Made by a program: the position numbers and the translations under genes. From CAZMRF01 sp964568735 (GTDB lineage: Bacteria > Acidobacteriota > Polarisedimenticolia > JACPZX01): 30,404 bases of DNA. The notes under the pieces are model-generated. The model searched no databases and was not told where the DNA came from. It saw nothing but the letters and a program-made list of their open reading frames with translations. The stretch is taken from contig CAZMRF010000064.1 of assembly GCA_964568735.1 (NCBI GenBank), positions 1 to 30,404 of the forward strand. The letters are read 5' to 3'. Shown piece after piece: positions 1-7,859 of the stretch. Position 1 is the stretch's first letter. The number at the start of each line of letters is the position of its first letter.

Positions 1-1172
1 AGAACATCATCATGATCGGCCCGACCGGCGTGGGCAAGACCGAGATCGCCCGCCGGCTCGCGCGCCTGACGCGCTCTCCCTTCCTCAAGATCGAAGCCTC
101 GAAGTTCACCGAGGTGGGCTACGTCGGCCGCGACGTCGAGTCCATGGTGCGGGACCTCGTGGACCTCTCCGTCGAGATGGTCCGGCAGGAGAAGCTCGTG
201 GAGGTCCGCCAGAGGGCGAGGCAGAAGGTCGAGGAGCGCCTCCTCTCCGAGCTGATGCCGAAGGAGACGATGGGAGCCTCGCCCGCCGAGATGATGGAGC
301 TGCGCGAGAAGCTCCGCGAGGATCTGCGCAAGGGACTCCTCGACGAGCGCACGCTCGAGGTGGAGGTGAAGGACAGGACGAACCCGGGCATGCAGATCTT
401 CAGCAACCAGGGGATGGAGGAGATGAGCATCAACCTGCAACAGATGATGCCCGGCCTCTTCCCGACGAAGACGCGGGCGCGCCGCATGACCGTGAGCGAG
501 GCCAGGGACTACCTCCTCAAAGAGGAGGAAGAGCGCCTGGTGGATCAGGAGGAGATCTCGAAGGCCGCCGTGCGACGGGTGGAGCAGTCGGGGATCATCT
601 TCCTGGACGAGATCGACAAGATCGCCGGCCGGGAGGGCGGCCACGGCCCCGAGGTCTCCCGCGAGGGGGTTCAGCGCGACCTGCTGCCGATCATCGAGGG
701 GTCCACGGTGAACACCAAGCACGGGATGGTGCGAACCGACCACATCCTCTTCATCGCGTCGGGCGCCTTCTACGTGGCCAAGCCGTCGGACCTGATCCCC
801 GAGCTGCAGGGGCGCTTCCCCATCCGCGTCGAGCTCGACGCGCTCGGGAAGGACGACTTCGTCCGGATCCTCACACAGCCCGAGACCTCCCTGGTCCGCC
901 AGTACAGCGCGCTGATGGAGACGGAGGGCATCGACCTCTCCTTCTCGCCCGACGCCGTCGAGGCCATCGCCTCCTACGCCACGACCGTCAACGAGAGGAT
1001 GGAGAATATCGGCGCCCGGAGGCTCCACACGATCATGGAAAAGGTCCTGGACGAGGTCCTCTTCGAGGGAGCCGACCTTCCCCACCGGAAGCTCGTCATC
1101 GACGCTGCCTACGTCGATCGGGCGCTCGCCGGCATCGTGAAGGACCAGGACCTCAGCAAGTACATCCTGTGA
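1..1172 (+). CDS. hslU: ATP-dependent protease ATPase subunit HslU, 5'-truncated by window edge
   Basis: HslU is the AAA+ unfoldase of the HslVU (ClpYQ) protease: it unfolds cytoplasmic proteins and feeds them to HslV. The frame is open from base 3, upstream of the first ATG at 12, and the Walker A motif GPTGVGKT lies at the very start. About 55 N-terminal residues of the usual ~440 are therefore outside the window. Also visible are the family motif FTEVGYVGRDVE, the long charged I-domain (about residues 60-180 of the visible part), Walker B GIIFLDEIDKIA, the sensor-2 segment IGARRLHTIMEK and the C-terminal tail DLSKYIL, which inserts into HslV. hslV would be expected just upstream but cannot be seen. 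The next gene begins 28 bases after the stop, so co-transcription is likely. Identity is essentially certain. Confidence 0.97.
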   Translation, partial: NIIMIGPTGVGKTEIARRLARLTRSPFLKIEASKFTEVGYVGRDVESMVRDLVDLSVEMVRQEKLVEVRQRARQKVEERLLSELMPKETMGASPAEMMELREKLREDLRKGLLDERTLEVEVKDRTNPGMQIFSNQGMEEMSINLQQMMPGLFPTKTRARRMTVSEARDYLLKEEEERLVDQEEISKAAVRRVEQSGIIFLDEIDKIAGREGGHGPEVSREGVQRDLLPIIEGSTVNTKHGMVRTDHILFIASGAFYVAKPSDLIPELQGRFPIRVELDALGKDDFVRILTQPETSLVRQYSALMETEGIDLSFSPDAVEAIASYATTVNERMENIGARRLHTIMEKVLDEVLFEGADLPHRKLVIDAAYVDRALAGIVKDQDLSKYIL

Positions 1173-1200
1173 AGCTCACCGGGAGGAGCCCAATTTCCAG

Positions 1201-2313
1201 GTGCCTCGGGCCGCGTTGAGGTCGTCCATCCGCCTCTCCCTCGTGTGCGCCGCCGTCGCGGGGCTCACGGCCGCGGGCTGCGGCAAGAAGGGGCCGCCGC
1301 AGGCTCCCCTGGGGATCCGCCCCGAATCCCCCCGGGCGCTGCAAGCGAGGCAGCGAGGCGAGACGATCTGGATCTCACTGCGCGAGCCGGCCAAGAGGAC
1401 CGATGGCTCGGAGCTCGACCCCGGGGCCTATCTCAGGATCTTCATGCTCCCGGAGGGCCTCCCGAAGCCGAGTCGCGCCGGGCGCAGCGGGCTGCCTCCT
1501 CCACCCACCCGCCCCTCGGGCGCGCCGGCCTGGATCCTCGAGCGCGAGAAGTGGCCCGGCTACCGTGCCGGCAGCAGGTTGGAGGTGCCGCTCTCGCTGA
1601 GCAGCCTCGGGCTCCGGGCCGCGGGCGGTGCTTCGCTCGACGGGCGCCGGATCGCTTTCGCCGCGGAGGTGCAGGAGGGGCGCAGGCATCGGAGCGAGCT
1701 GGCCGGTCCCGTCCCGTTGACTCTTTGCGAAGCCCCGGCTCCGCCCGCCTCGGTGCAGGCCGAGATGACGGAGTCCGGGATCAGGATCCGGTGGGACCCT
1801 CCGAAGTCGATCGAGGCGAAGGCGAATCTCTACCGCGCCGACGGCAAATCACCGCCCTCAGGCGAGCCCTACGCCTCCGTCGTCGCCTCCGAGGGAGTCT
1901 TCATCGACCGGAAGCTCGAACCGGGCGCGACCTACTCCTACGAGCTGCGCTTCGCCCGGGGAGAGGGCGGATCCTCCTGCGAGTCCACGGCTGCTGCCGC
2001 AGCGGCGCGCTCCATCGACACCTTCCCGCCGGCGCCTCCGAAGGGGGTGGCGGCGGTCGCCGAGGAGGCGCTCATCCGCCTCTTCTGGAGCCCGAGCCCC
2101 GAGACCGACCTCGCCGGGTACATCGTCTATCGCCGCGAGGGTGAGGGGGGAGAGTGGCGCAGGATGAATGAGACGCTGCTCACGGATACGACCTGGGCCG
2201 ACACGACGGTCCTGCCCGGCGTGGAGTACACCTACGTGGTAACTGCGATGGATGGGGCTGCGACCCCGAACGAGAGCGGGCGATCGGAGCCCGTGTCGGA
2301 GAAGATCCGTTGA
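1201..2313 (+). CDS. Lipoprotein with fibronectin type III domains and LptM-like N-terminus
   Basis: This is a predicted exported lipoprotein of 370 residues with a GTG start, preceded by GGGAGGA about 13 bases upstream. The N-terminus is a basic stretch, a hydrophobic core and a lipobox ending at Cys27 (TAAGC), so lipidation and membrane anchoring are expected. Straight after the Cys comes GKKGPPQAP, resembling the CGxKGPLYxP motif of the short LptM (YifL) lipoproteins. Residues about 180-265 and 273-367 each look like a fibronectin type III domain (IRIRWDPP; DLAGYIVYRRE, then a YTYVVTAMD-type strand). The region between the Cys and the first Fn3 domain is Pro/Arg-rich and unassigned. It sits directly upstream of dapF, as yifL does in E. 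coli, and its stop overlaps the likely dapF start. The function is not known; a periplasmic or outer-membrane binding role is inference. Confidence 0.85.
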   Translation: MPRAALRSSIRLSLVCAAVAGLTAAGCGKKGPPQAPLGIRPESPRALQARQRGETIWISLREPAKRTDGSELDPGAYLRIFMLPEGLPKPSRAGRSGLPPPPTRPSGAPAWILEREKWPGYRAGSRLEVPLSLSSLGLRAAGGASLDGRRIAFAAEVQEGRRHRSELAGPVPLTLCEAPAPPASVQAEMTESGIRIRWDPPKSIEAKANLYRADGKSPPSGEPYASVVASEGVFIDRKLEPGATYSYELRFARGEGGSSCESTAAAAAARSIDTFPPAPPKGVAAVAEEALIRLFWSPSPETDLAGYIVYRREGEGGEWRRMNETLLTDTTWADTTVLPGVEYTYVVTAMDGAATPNESGRSEPVSEKIR

Positions 2314-3173
2314 GAGCGAGCCGGGAGATCGAGCAGGCGGCGATGGACATGCCCTTCCTGAAGTTCACCGCGGGAGGGAACGACTTCGTCCTCGTGGACA
2401 ACCGCAATGGCCGGCTGCGAGGGGACCTGGCGCCCCTCGTCAGGGCGATCTGCCACAGGAGGCTCGGAGTCGGGGGTGACGGCATGATCCTCATCGAGTG
2501 GTCGGCCGTCGCGGATCTCAAGATGGCGTACTTCAACCGGGACGGGGGCGCGGCGGATCTCTGCGGCAACGGCGTCCGCTGCGTGGCGCGATGGGCTGCG
2601 ATGACGCGGGCGGCTCCCGCGAAGCTGACCATCGAGACGGGGGCGGGCGTGCTCACGGCCTGCGGCGGGGAGGAGCCGCCCTGGTTCACCCTTCCGCTCG
2701 GCTCGACGCCTCCGCGGGACGTCACCCTCGAAGTCGGCGGACGCTCCTTCGAGGGGGTCTTCGTCCAGGCTGGAGTTCCGCACATCGTCTTCAGGGCCGC
2801 GGAGGCCTTCGCTCCCGGAGTCCTCGATGACGCTCCCGCGCTGCGCTCCCATCCGGATCTCGGGCCGGCCGGGGCGAACGTGGACTTCTACACGCCTCGC
2901 GGAGGCGGCCTCCTCGAGGTCGCCTACTTCGAGAGGGGAGTGGAGGCTGAGACGCTCAGCAGCGGCACGGGCAGCATCGCGACGGCCGTGGCGGCCTCGC
3001 ACCAGGGGCTCGGGGGCGGACCCTTCACCTGCCGCAACAGGGAGGGGCTCGAAACGAGGATCACGCTCGATCGCAGAAGCGATGGAGCGCTCTCCGCGAG
3101 CCTCGCCGCGCCTGTCGCAATCCTGTACTATGGCCGGCTTCGCCCCGGCCTCTTCGAGATCGCAACCCCGTGA
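2310..3173 (+). CDS. dapF: Diaminopimelate epimerase (DapF) with Ser in place of the second catalytic Cys
   Basis: DapF interconverts LL- and meso-diaminopimelate for lysine and peptidoglycan synthesis. Family features are clear: GGNDFVLVD near the N-terminus, the first active-site motif ADLCGNGVRC with Cys85 (base 2562), the substrate-binding segment AGANVDFYTP, and the second motif ERGVEAETLSSGTGS. In normal DapF the last motif reads ETL[AS]CGTG, and that Cys is the second acid/base of the two-base mechanism. Here codon 2961-2963 is AGC (Ser218), so the catalytic pair is Cys/Ser. The TTG at 2310 has GGAGAA about 7 bases upstream and overlaps the previous stop as TTGA, but ATG 2343 or 2349 would match the usual DapF start better (MPFLKF). 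Family membership is certain; normal epimerase activity is in doubt. CntK-like histidine racemases share the fold but also use two Cys. Confidence 0.92.
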   Translation: MRASREIEQAAMDMPFLKFTAGGNDFVLVDNRNGRLRGDLAPLVRAICHRRLGVGGDGMILIEWSAVADLKMAYFNRDGGAADLCGNGVRCVARWAAMTRAAPAKLTIETGAGVLTACGGEEPPWFTLPLGSTPPRDVTLEVGGRSFEGVFVQAGVPHIVFRAAEAFAPGVLDDAPALRSHPDLGPAGANVDFYTPRGGGLLEVAYFERGVEAETLSSGTGSIATAVAASHQGLGGGPFTCRNREGLETRITLDRRSDGALSASLAAPVAILYYGRLRPGLFEIATP

Positions 3174-3478
3174 AGAAGCGAATCACCCACCCCCATCCCG
3201 TCTGGAGGATCATCCGTCTCGCATCGGGGATCACTCTGCTCATCCTCGGGATCATCGGCGGGCTCCTGCCCATCATCCAGGGGTGGATCTTCGCCATCCC
3301 CGCCCTTCTGCTGCTCGCCCCCGAGAGCCGGATCGTGCGGAAGATCGTCGTCCGGATGCGCACGCGGCTGCACCTCAGGAGACGTCGGAAGAAGCTGATG
3401 CGCCAGGCCGCGGCGACCGGAACGAAGGACGGCGAGGCTCCGGCGCCGGGCCGCTCGCAGCGGGAGAAGGCCGGGTGA
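3170..3478 (+). CDS. Small PGPGW-like transmembrane protein
   Basis: This is a 102-residue protein starting at GTG 3170, which overlaps the dapF stop as GTGA and so is likely translationally coupled. A hydrophobic region at about residues 14-50 forms one or two membrane segments around LPIIQGW. Next come LLLLAPES and a strongly basic tail (RRRRKKLMRQ). The layout matches the small PGPGW-type membrane proteins (LPGPGW followed by LLAxEF), though the central motif here is PIIQGW rather than PGPGW. Those proteins have no established biochemical role. The basic end is probably cytoplasmic by the positive-inside rule. The gene is real judging by overlap, coding bias and membrane pattern; the family assignment is tentative. 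Confidence 0.75.
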   Translation: MKKRITHPHPVWRIIRLASGITLLILGIIGGLLPIIQGWIFAIPALLLLAPESRIVRKIVVRMRTRLHLRRRRKKLMRQAAATGTKDGEAPAPGRSQREKAG

Positions 3479-3485
3479 GGCGACC

Positions 3486-4496
3486 GTGAAGGAGGCGCGG
3501 ATCGGGATCATCCAGGTGGACGCCTTCACGACGGCTCCCTACGCGGGCAACCCGGCGGGCGTCGCGCTCGCGGGCGGCGAGAGCCTGACGGATGGACAGA
3601 TGCTGGCCATCGCCCGCGAGATGAACCTCTCGGAGACGGCCTTCCTGCTCCCGCCCACCCGTCCGGGGGCGAACGTGCGGATCCGCTGGTTCACCCCGAC
3701 CGTCGAGGTACGCTTCTGCGGCCACGCCACCGTGGCGGCCTTCCACGCGGCGGCCGAGGCGGGGCTGTGGGGCTTCGGGGGCATGGCGGCAGGGGAGGCG
3801 CGGGCCGTGCACATGGAGTGCCTCTCCGGGATCCTCCCGCTGCGGGTGCGGCGCGACACGGCCGGCATCGAGGTGACGATGGCGTTGCCCCTACCGGAGA
3901 TCCGGAAGCACGATGACGCCGCTGAAGTTCTGGCCGCGCTCGGGCTTCGCGGGGTGGCAGGAGGGAAGCCCGGTCCGGCGAAGACGGGCGCGGATCTCCC
4001 GAGCGCGCTCATTGGCTCCCCCTTCCTCCTGGTCCATGTCCCCGATCTCCGTTCACTCCGGGAGGCGAGCCCGGACAGGGAGGCCGTCGTCCGCATGACC
4101 GGAGCCGAAGGCTGCGACGGGCTGATCGCGGCGACGCTGGAGACCTTCGACAGCAGTTCGGGAGTGCACCTTCGAATGTTCGCTCCGGCAGCCGGGATCG
4201 AAGAGGACCCCGTGACCGGCTACGCGCAGGCCCTCACGGCCCTGTGGCTGGGCCGCGGCGGGCTCCTCTCGGAGGACGGCGGCGAGCGCTTCCGCACTCT
4301 CCGGGAAGGGGTGGTCGCCTACGTCGCGGAGCAGGGCGACTTTCTCGGAAGGCCGGGCCGCGTGGGGGTCGAGGTCACTTTCGAGAGGGTCGGAGCGGAG
4401 ATCTTCGTGCAGGAGATTTCGATTTCAGGCCGGGCGGTCACCGTACTTCGCGGAGAGCTCCCCATCCCACCCGGCCCCGCCTTCCCAACGCCCTGA
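3486..4496 (+). CDS. PhzF-family isomerase/epimerase
   Basis: This 336-residue member of the PhzF phenazine-biosynthesis-like family has the same two-lobed fold as DapF but uses acidic rather than Cys catalysis. It starts at GTG 3486 with GTGAGG five bases upstream. The N-terminal pattern VDAFTTAPYAGNPAGV is typical. The catalytic Glu is Glu50 in NLSETAF, followed by RWFTPTVEVRFCGHAT (residues 67-82). The C-terminal lobe has GIEEDPVTGYAQ, a variant of the usual EDPVTGSAH. The real substrate of most PhzF homologues outside phenazine clusters is unknown, and no phenazine genes are nearby. It follows dapF and the small membrane protein by only seven bases, so it is probably in the same transcript. 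Family call is firm; reaction unknown. Confidence 0.9.
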   Translation: MKEARIGIIQVDAFTTAPYAGNPAGVALAGGESLTDGQMLAIAREMNLSETAFLLPPTRPGANVRIRWFTPTVEVRFCGHATVAAFHAAAEAGLWGFGGMAAGEARAVHMECLSGILPLRVRRDTAGIEVTMALPLPEIRKHDDAAEVLAALGLRGVAGGKPGPAKTGADLPSALIGSPFLLVHVPDLRSLREASPDREAVVRMTGAEGCDGLIAATLETFDSSSGVHLRMFAPAAGIEEDPVTGYAQALTALWLGRGGLLSEDGGERFRTLREGVVAYVAEQGDFLGRPGRVGVEVTFERVGAEIFVQEISISGRAVTVLRGELPIPPGPAFPTP

Positions 4497-4656
4497 TCGG
4501 CCCGCCCGCGCTGAAGGCCAGGGGCCGGCGGCAGCCTTGCCCGGCGAGCGCCCGGGAAGAAGATTGGGGCGGAACCGCGGGGCGCGCAGGAGACTCGGGA
4601 GCTCCGCAACGCGAACGGAGCGGGGATCGCCGGCGCCGTTCACTGGAGGTGCTTGC

Positions 4657-5604
4657 ATGAATGATCTTGGCAGAGGAAGGGCGCTCACGGATCCGAGCCG
4701 GCTCCTGCCGGCGCTGGCGGTGCTGACCGCAGCCCTGGCGGCTTCACCGCTCCTCCTCGGGGCGGAGCCCTTCCGCCTGGAATCACGCCTCAAGCCGGAG
4801 AGCGACTACTACCAGACGATCAGCATGCAGTTGAACCTCTCCACGGAGATGTCAGGGTTGCCCGCGGATCAGGCTGCGGCGGCCGGAGCGCTGACCCAGG
4901 GGATGACCCAGGAGATGGAGATGGCGCTCGTGATGGCCATCGGCCCCCTGGAGAACGACGGCGCGATGTCCCTCGACATACGCCTCGAGGGCATGAAGTC
5001 GGTGATGACCGTGGCGGGGCAGCGCATCGAAGCTCCCGTTGGGGCGGAGCCGGGCACGCTGCTCATGTCGGGCCGGATCACTCCGCAGGGGAAGATGTTC
5101 GAGATGCACGCGCAGGAGATGGGAGAGGTTCCATCAGCCATGCTGGACCAGCTGTCGAGGCTCCTGCCGCAGATCCCCGATACCACGCTCAGGGTCGGCG
5201 AGTCCTTCGAGATCCCCATGAGCATGCCCATTCCGCTCGAAGGCATGAGCGGGGGGATGGAGGGACGCGCGATCTACACGCTTGTTGAAATGCTCGAGAA
5301 CGAGGCCCGCTTCGACGTCCAGCAGACCTTCGCCATGGGCATGGAAGGCGGCGCGTCACTCGAGAAAGAGGGGATGAGGCTTTCGGTGAACGGCGGCGGA
5401 GACGGTTCGGCCGTCTTCGACGTGGCCGAGGGGATCTTCACACGCCTCCAGATCGACATGAAGCTGACGGCCAACGTGGAGGGCGCGAGCCCGGCGATGG
5501 CCTCCGCGGGCGAGGCGGAGGCGCCGGCCGCGGCCTTCAAGGTGAAGGTGACGGCGAGCGGCCCGGTGGCAGTGACGGTTTCGCGCCGCCCCAGCGCGCC
5601 GTAG
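4657..5604 (+). CDS. Exported protein of unknown function (DUF6263-like)
   Basis: This 315-residue protein starts at ATG 4657 with a strong GGAGGT site six bases upstream; the same frame is open further 5' but without support. The N-terminus has a charged start and a hydrophobic core (LLPALAVLTAALAASPLLLG) compatible with a Sec signal peptide cleaved near AEP. The mature part is a beta-rich, methionine-rich chain with alternating polar/hydrophobic strands. It includes LRVGESFEIPMSMPIPLEG and ends in repeated strand patterns (VKVTASGPVAVTVS). The pattern recalls DUF6263-type proteins, but this is from memory of the family and is not firm. No catalytic motif is visible. It is separated from the phzF-like gene by 160 bases and its 3' end overlaps the convergent transporter gene by 68 bases. 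Confidence 0.75.
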   Translation: MNDLGRGRALTDPSRLLPALAVLTAALAASPLLLGAEPFRLESRLKPESDYYQTISMQLNLSTEMSGLPADQAAAAGALTQGMTQEMEMALVMAIGPLENDGAMSLDIRLEGMKSVMTVAGQRIEAPVGAEPGTLLMSGRITPQGKMFEMHAQEMGEVPSAMLDQLSRLLPQIPDTTLRVGESFEIPMSMPIPLEGMSGGMEGRAIYTLVEMLENEARFDVQQTFAMGMEGGASLEKEGMRLSVNGGGDGSAVFDVAEGIFTRLQIDMKLTANVEGASPAMASAGEAEAPAAAFKVKVTASGPVAVTVSRRPSAP

Positions 5605-6463
5605 GGATCTCGGCGACCAGCATCCCGGCGAGGATCAGGGCCGCGCCCCCGAGCGCGGCTCCCGTCAGGATCTCTCCTTCGAGCAGCCACGAAGCCGCGG
5701 CGGCGAAGACGGGCTCGGAGGCGAAGATGATGGCCGTTCTCGTCGGGGTGGTCCTCGCCTGCACGGCATTCTGGACGCCGACCGCGAGCGCCGTGGCGCC
5801 GAGGCCGGTGGCGAGGAGCGCGCCGGCGAGACCCGGAGTCAGGTTCAGCCGGGGCGTCTCCGCGATCAGCGACAGAGGCACCGCGGCGATGGCCGTGAGC
5901 GCGACCTGCCAGAAGGCCATCACCACCGGATCCTGCCGCCTCGTGAGGATGTCCACGCTCACGATGTGCGCGGCGAAGAGGGCGGCGCAGAAAACCGTGA
6001 GCAGCTCGCCGGTGCCCAACCCGTTCTGCCCCGCTCCGGCTCCCCGCCCCGTCAGGAAGTAGAGCCCGGCCATGGCCATGCCCGCGCCCGCGAGGCTCGC
6101 CAGCGTGAGCCCCCGCATCCTCATCGCCGCGGCGATGAGCGGGACTCCAATGACGTAGAGCCCCGTGATGAAGGCTGAGCGGGAGGGCGTCGTGTAGAGG
6201 AGCCCGATCGTCTGCAGCGCGAAGCCTCCGCCCAGGAAACAGGCGAGGAGGGCGCCGTCGCGGATCTGTCCCGGGCGGATGGGGAAGATCCGGCGCCGGA
6301 AGATCCACCCGAGGGCGGCGGCGCCGATCGAGAACCTCACGGCGAGGAAGGCGAACGGGGAGGCGTCTTCGAGCGCGTTCTTGACGACGACGAAGGTGCT
6401 GCCCCAGATGGCGGCGATTCCGAGCAGGGCGAAGTCGGCTTTGAGGGAGCCCCTCAGGCCCAC
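5537..6463 (-). CDS. EamA/DMT-family transporter
   Basis: This is a predicted 308-residue inner-membrane permease of the drug/metabolite transporter (EamA) superfamily with about ten transmembrane helices in two repeats. The first repeat opens with the typical ALLGIAAIWGSTFVVVKNAL, followed by FAFLAVRFSIGAAAL. The second opens with GELLTVFCAALFAAHIVSVD and contains RTAIIFASEPVFAAAASWLLEGE, the hallmark end of the family. The substrate cannot be read from the sequence. The chosen start is GTG 6463, which gives normal family length and overlaps the upstream gene's stop by ten bases; the site upstream (AAGG, four bases away) is weak. It is the last gene of a minus-strand group of three. Its tail (SLPPGRSPSPSP) runs 68 bases into the opposing exported-protein gene. 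Confidence 0.88.
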   Translation of the reverse strand: MGLRGSLKADFALLGIAAIWGSTFVVVKNALEDASPFAFLAVRFSIGAAALGWIFRRRIFPIRPGQIRDGALLACFLGGGFALQTIGLLYTTPSRSAFITGLYVIGVPLIAAAMRMRGLTLASLAGAGMAMAGLYFLTGRGAGAGQNGLGTGELLTVFCAALFAAHIVSVDILTRRQDPVVMAFWQVALTAIAAVPLSLIAETPRLNLTPGLAGALLATGLGATALAVGVQNAVQARTTPTRTAIIFASEPVFAAAASWLLEGEILTGAALGGAALILAGMLVAEIPTARWGGAKPSLPPGRSPSPSP

Positions 6464-7767
6464 GGCACCTTGATCGCGCTCCGATCGCCGTTCGCGAGTG
6501 TCCGGACCATCTCTTCGTAGAAGTAGTTGCTCGAGGCCCGCACCTGCTGGCTGATACGCTGCTCGTACATCTGGTGGCTGCGATCGATGTCGTCGCGGAG
6601 GCGCTCGTAGATGTCCTTGTTGCGGCGCCCCTCTTCGACCTGCTTCTCGTTGTAGAGGACCATCTCGCTGACGAGGAGCCGGGCGAAGCGCCTGGCCTCT
6701 TCGTGCAGCTTCCGATCCGCATCGGAGACAGGCGCCGCCTCCTCGACGGCTTCGACGAGCTCCTCGGCCTCCGGAGGGGCTGGCCGGGAGACGGGCACGG
6801 AGGGCCTGACGGCCGGAATGCCCCCGGAGGGCGTGAGGCTCGATGGCCGGACCGCAGGCATGCCCCCGGCGGGGGTGTGGCTCGATGGCCGGACTGCGGG
6901 GATACCCCCGGAAGGAGTCAGTCCGGAGGGACGCTGGAAGATGCCGGTCAGGGAGCTCGAATCGGGCATGGCAGGCGGGGGAGAGGGGGGCGCGACGCTC
7001 GCCGTCCCGGGGTTCGAGGCCTGCGCCGCTCCGGAGCGGGAGGCCGAGGCCGAGGCCGGAGGCCTCGGGTACTTCTGGCGCGCGGCCAGGGTCTCGAGGC
7101 AGAGCCCCGCGTGGAGCGCCAGGACCTGGGGCAGCTCCGGGTCGGTGATCCGCTCTTCCGCGCCCGAATCGCCGTAGAGGATGGCGGCGATCTTGTCGCG
7201 CAACAGGATCGGCACGGCCATGGCCTCGGCAGGCGGCGCCGCACCGAGCCTCGACAGGAATCCACGGTCGCCTGGGAACCGCTCCTCGCTCCCGAGCACG
7301 GGGGCGGCCGAACGGTAGGCGGCGCCCAGGATCGTGTCCTCGCCGATCCCTATCGAGAGGCTCCGCATGTCGGCATCCTTCGCGCCATCGAATCCCCGGG
7401 CCGCCCATCCGAGCATCGCGTCCTTCCTGACGATGAAGAAGGCGACGCGCGGGCACGAGACGGCGCAGGAGAGGAGGAGCTGCGTGAGCAGGCCGACCTG
7501 CTCGGTGGCGGAGAGCATCTCCGTCTGGGCCCGATGGATGTGACCGAGCGTGGCGTCGGCGCCCTCGGCGGGCGCCGGAAGAGGAAGGAGATCATCGGGG
7601 ATCGAGAGGGTCTTCTCGCCGGCGATCTGGATCGCCGATTCGACGCGCTCGAGCGAGGAGCCGAGTTGCTGCCGGAGCTCTATGACCGCTTTTGCGCTCT
7701 CCTCCAGGCGCGAGCGAAGGGCACTGGTGACAAAGCTCTCGAGGGCTTCCTTGTCGACTTCGGACAT
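6454..7767 (-). CDS. GAF-like protein with Pro-rich repeats and conserved-looking helical C-terminus
   Basis: This is a 437-residue cytoplasmic protein; ATG 7767 is preferred over an upstream TTG at 7863 that lies against the previous stop. Four parts are visible. First, an N-terminal helical/coiled segment (about residues 5-60, EALESFVTSALRSRLEES). Second, a GAF-like sensor fold at about 85-235 (VAFFIVRKDAMLGWAARGF, MAVPILLRDKIAAILYGD). Third, a low-complexity Pro/Ser region at about 245-345 with three 14-residue repeats around GGIPAVRP. Fourth, a charged helical C-terminus at about 355-430 (ARRFARLLVSEMVLYNEKQV, YFYEEMVRTLANGD). I recall similar C-terminal modules ending proteins of Acidobacteria and Myxobacteria, without an assigned function. 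It lies between a TPR gene and an EamA gene on the same strand. A signalling or scaffold role is inference. Confidence 0.75.
   Translation of the reverse strand: MSEVDKEALESFVTSALRSRLEESAKAVIELRQQLGSSLERVESAIQIAGEKTLSIPDDLLPLPAPAEGADATLGHIHRAQTEMLSATEQVGLLTQLLLSCAVSCPRVAFFIVRKDAMLGWAARGFDGAKDADMRSLSIGIGEDTILGAAYRSAAPVLGSEERFPGDRGFLSRLGAAPPAEAMAVPILLRDKIAAILYGDSGAEERITDPELPQVLALHAGLCLETLAARQKYPRPPASASASRSGAAQASNPGTASVAPPSPPPAMPDSSSLTGIFQRPSGLTPSGGIPAVRPSSHTPAGGMPAVRPSSLTPSGGIPAVRPSVPVSRPAPPEAEELVEAVEEAAPVSDADRKLHEEARRFARLLVSEMVLYNEKQVEEGRRNKDIYERLRDDIDRSHQMYEQRISQQVRASSNYFYEEMVRTLANGDRSAIKVPWA
6803..6928. repeat. Three tandem 42-bp in-frame repeats
   Basis: Three consecutive 42-bp units (starting near 6803, 6845 and 6887) lie inside the GAF-like gene and encode, on the minus strand, 14-residue repeats of the form SS(L/H)TP(S/A)GG(I/M)PAVRP. 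The copies differ by scattered substitutions, mainly synonymous or conservative, so they are not a very recent duplication. Because 42 is a multiple of three, gain or loss of a unit would keep the frame. Confidence 0.85.
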
Positions 7768-7859
7768 AGTTGATTTCCGCGGGGCCGATCCTGAAGGCGC
7801 AGGACCGCTCTCGGAACCGGCGCCGGGTGTGGCATGTTTAGCCACCGATGGGAATGGTG

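Noticed and set aside
2180..3002. Minus-strand frames over the lipoprotein and dapF
   Set aside because: They are shadows of well-supported plus-strand genes and encode no recognisable protein.
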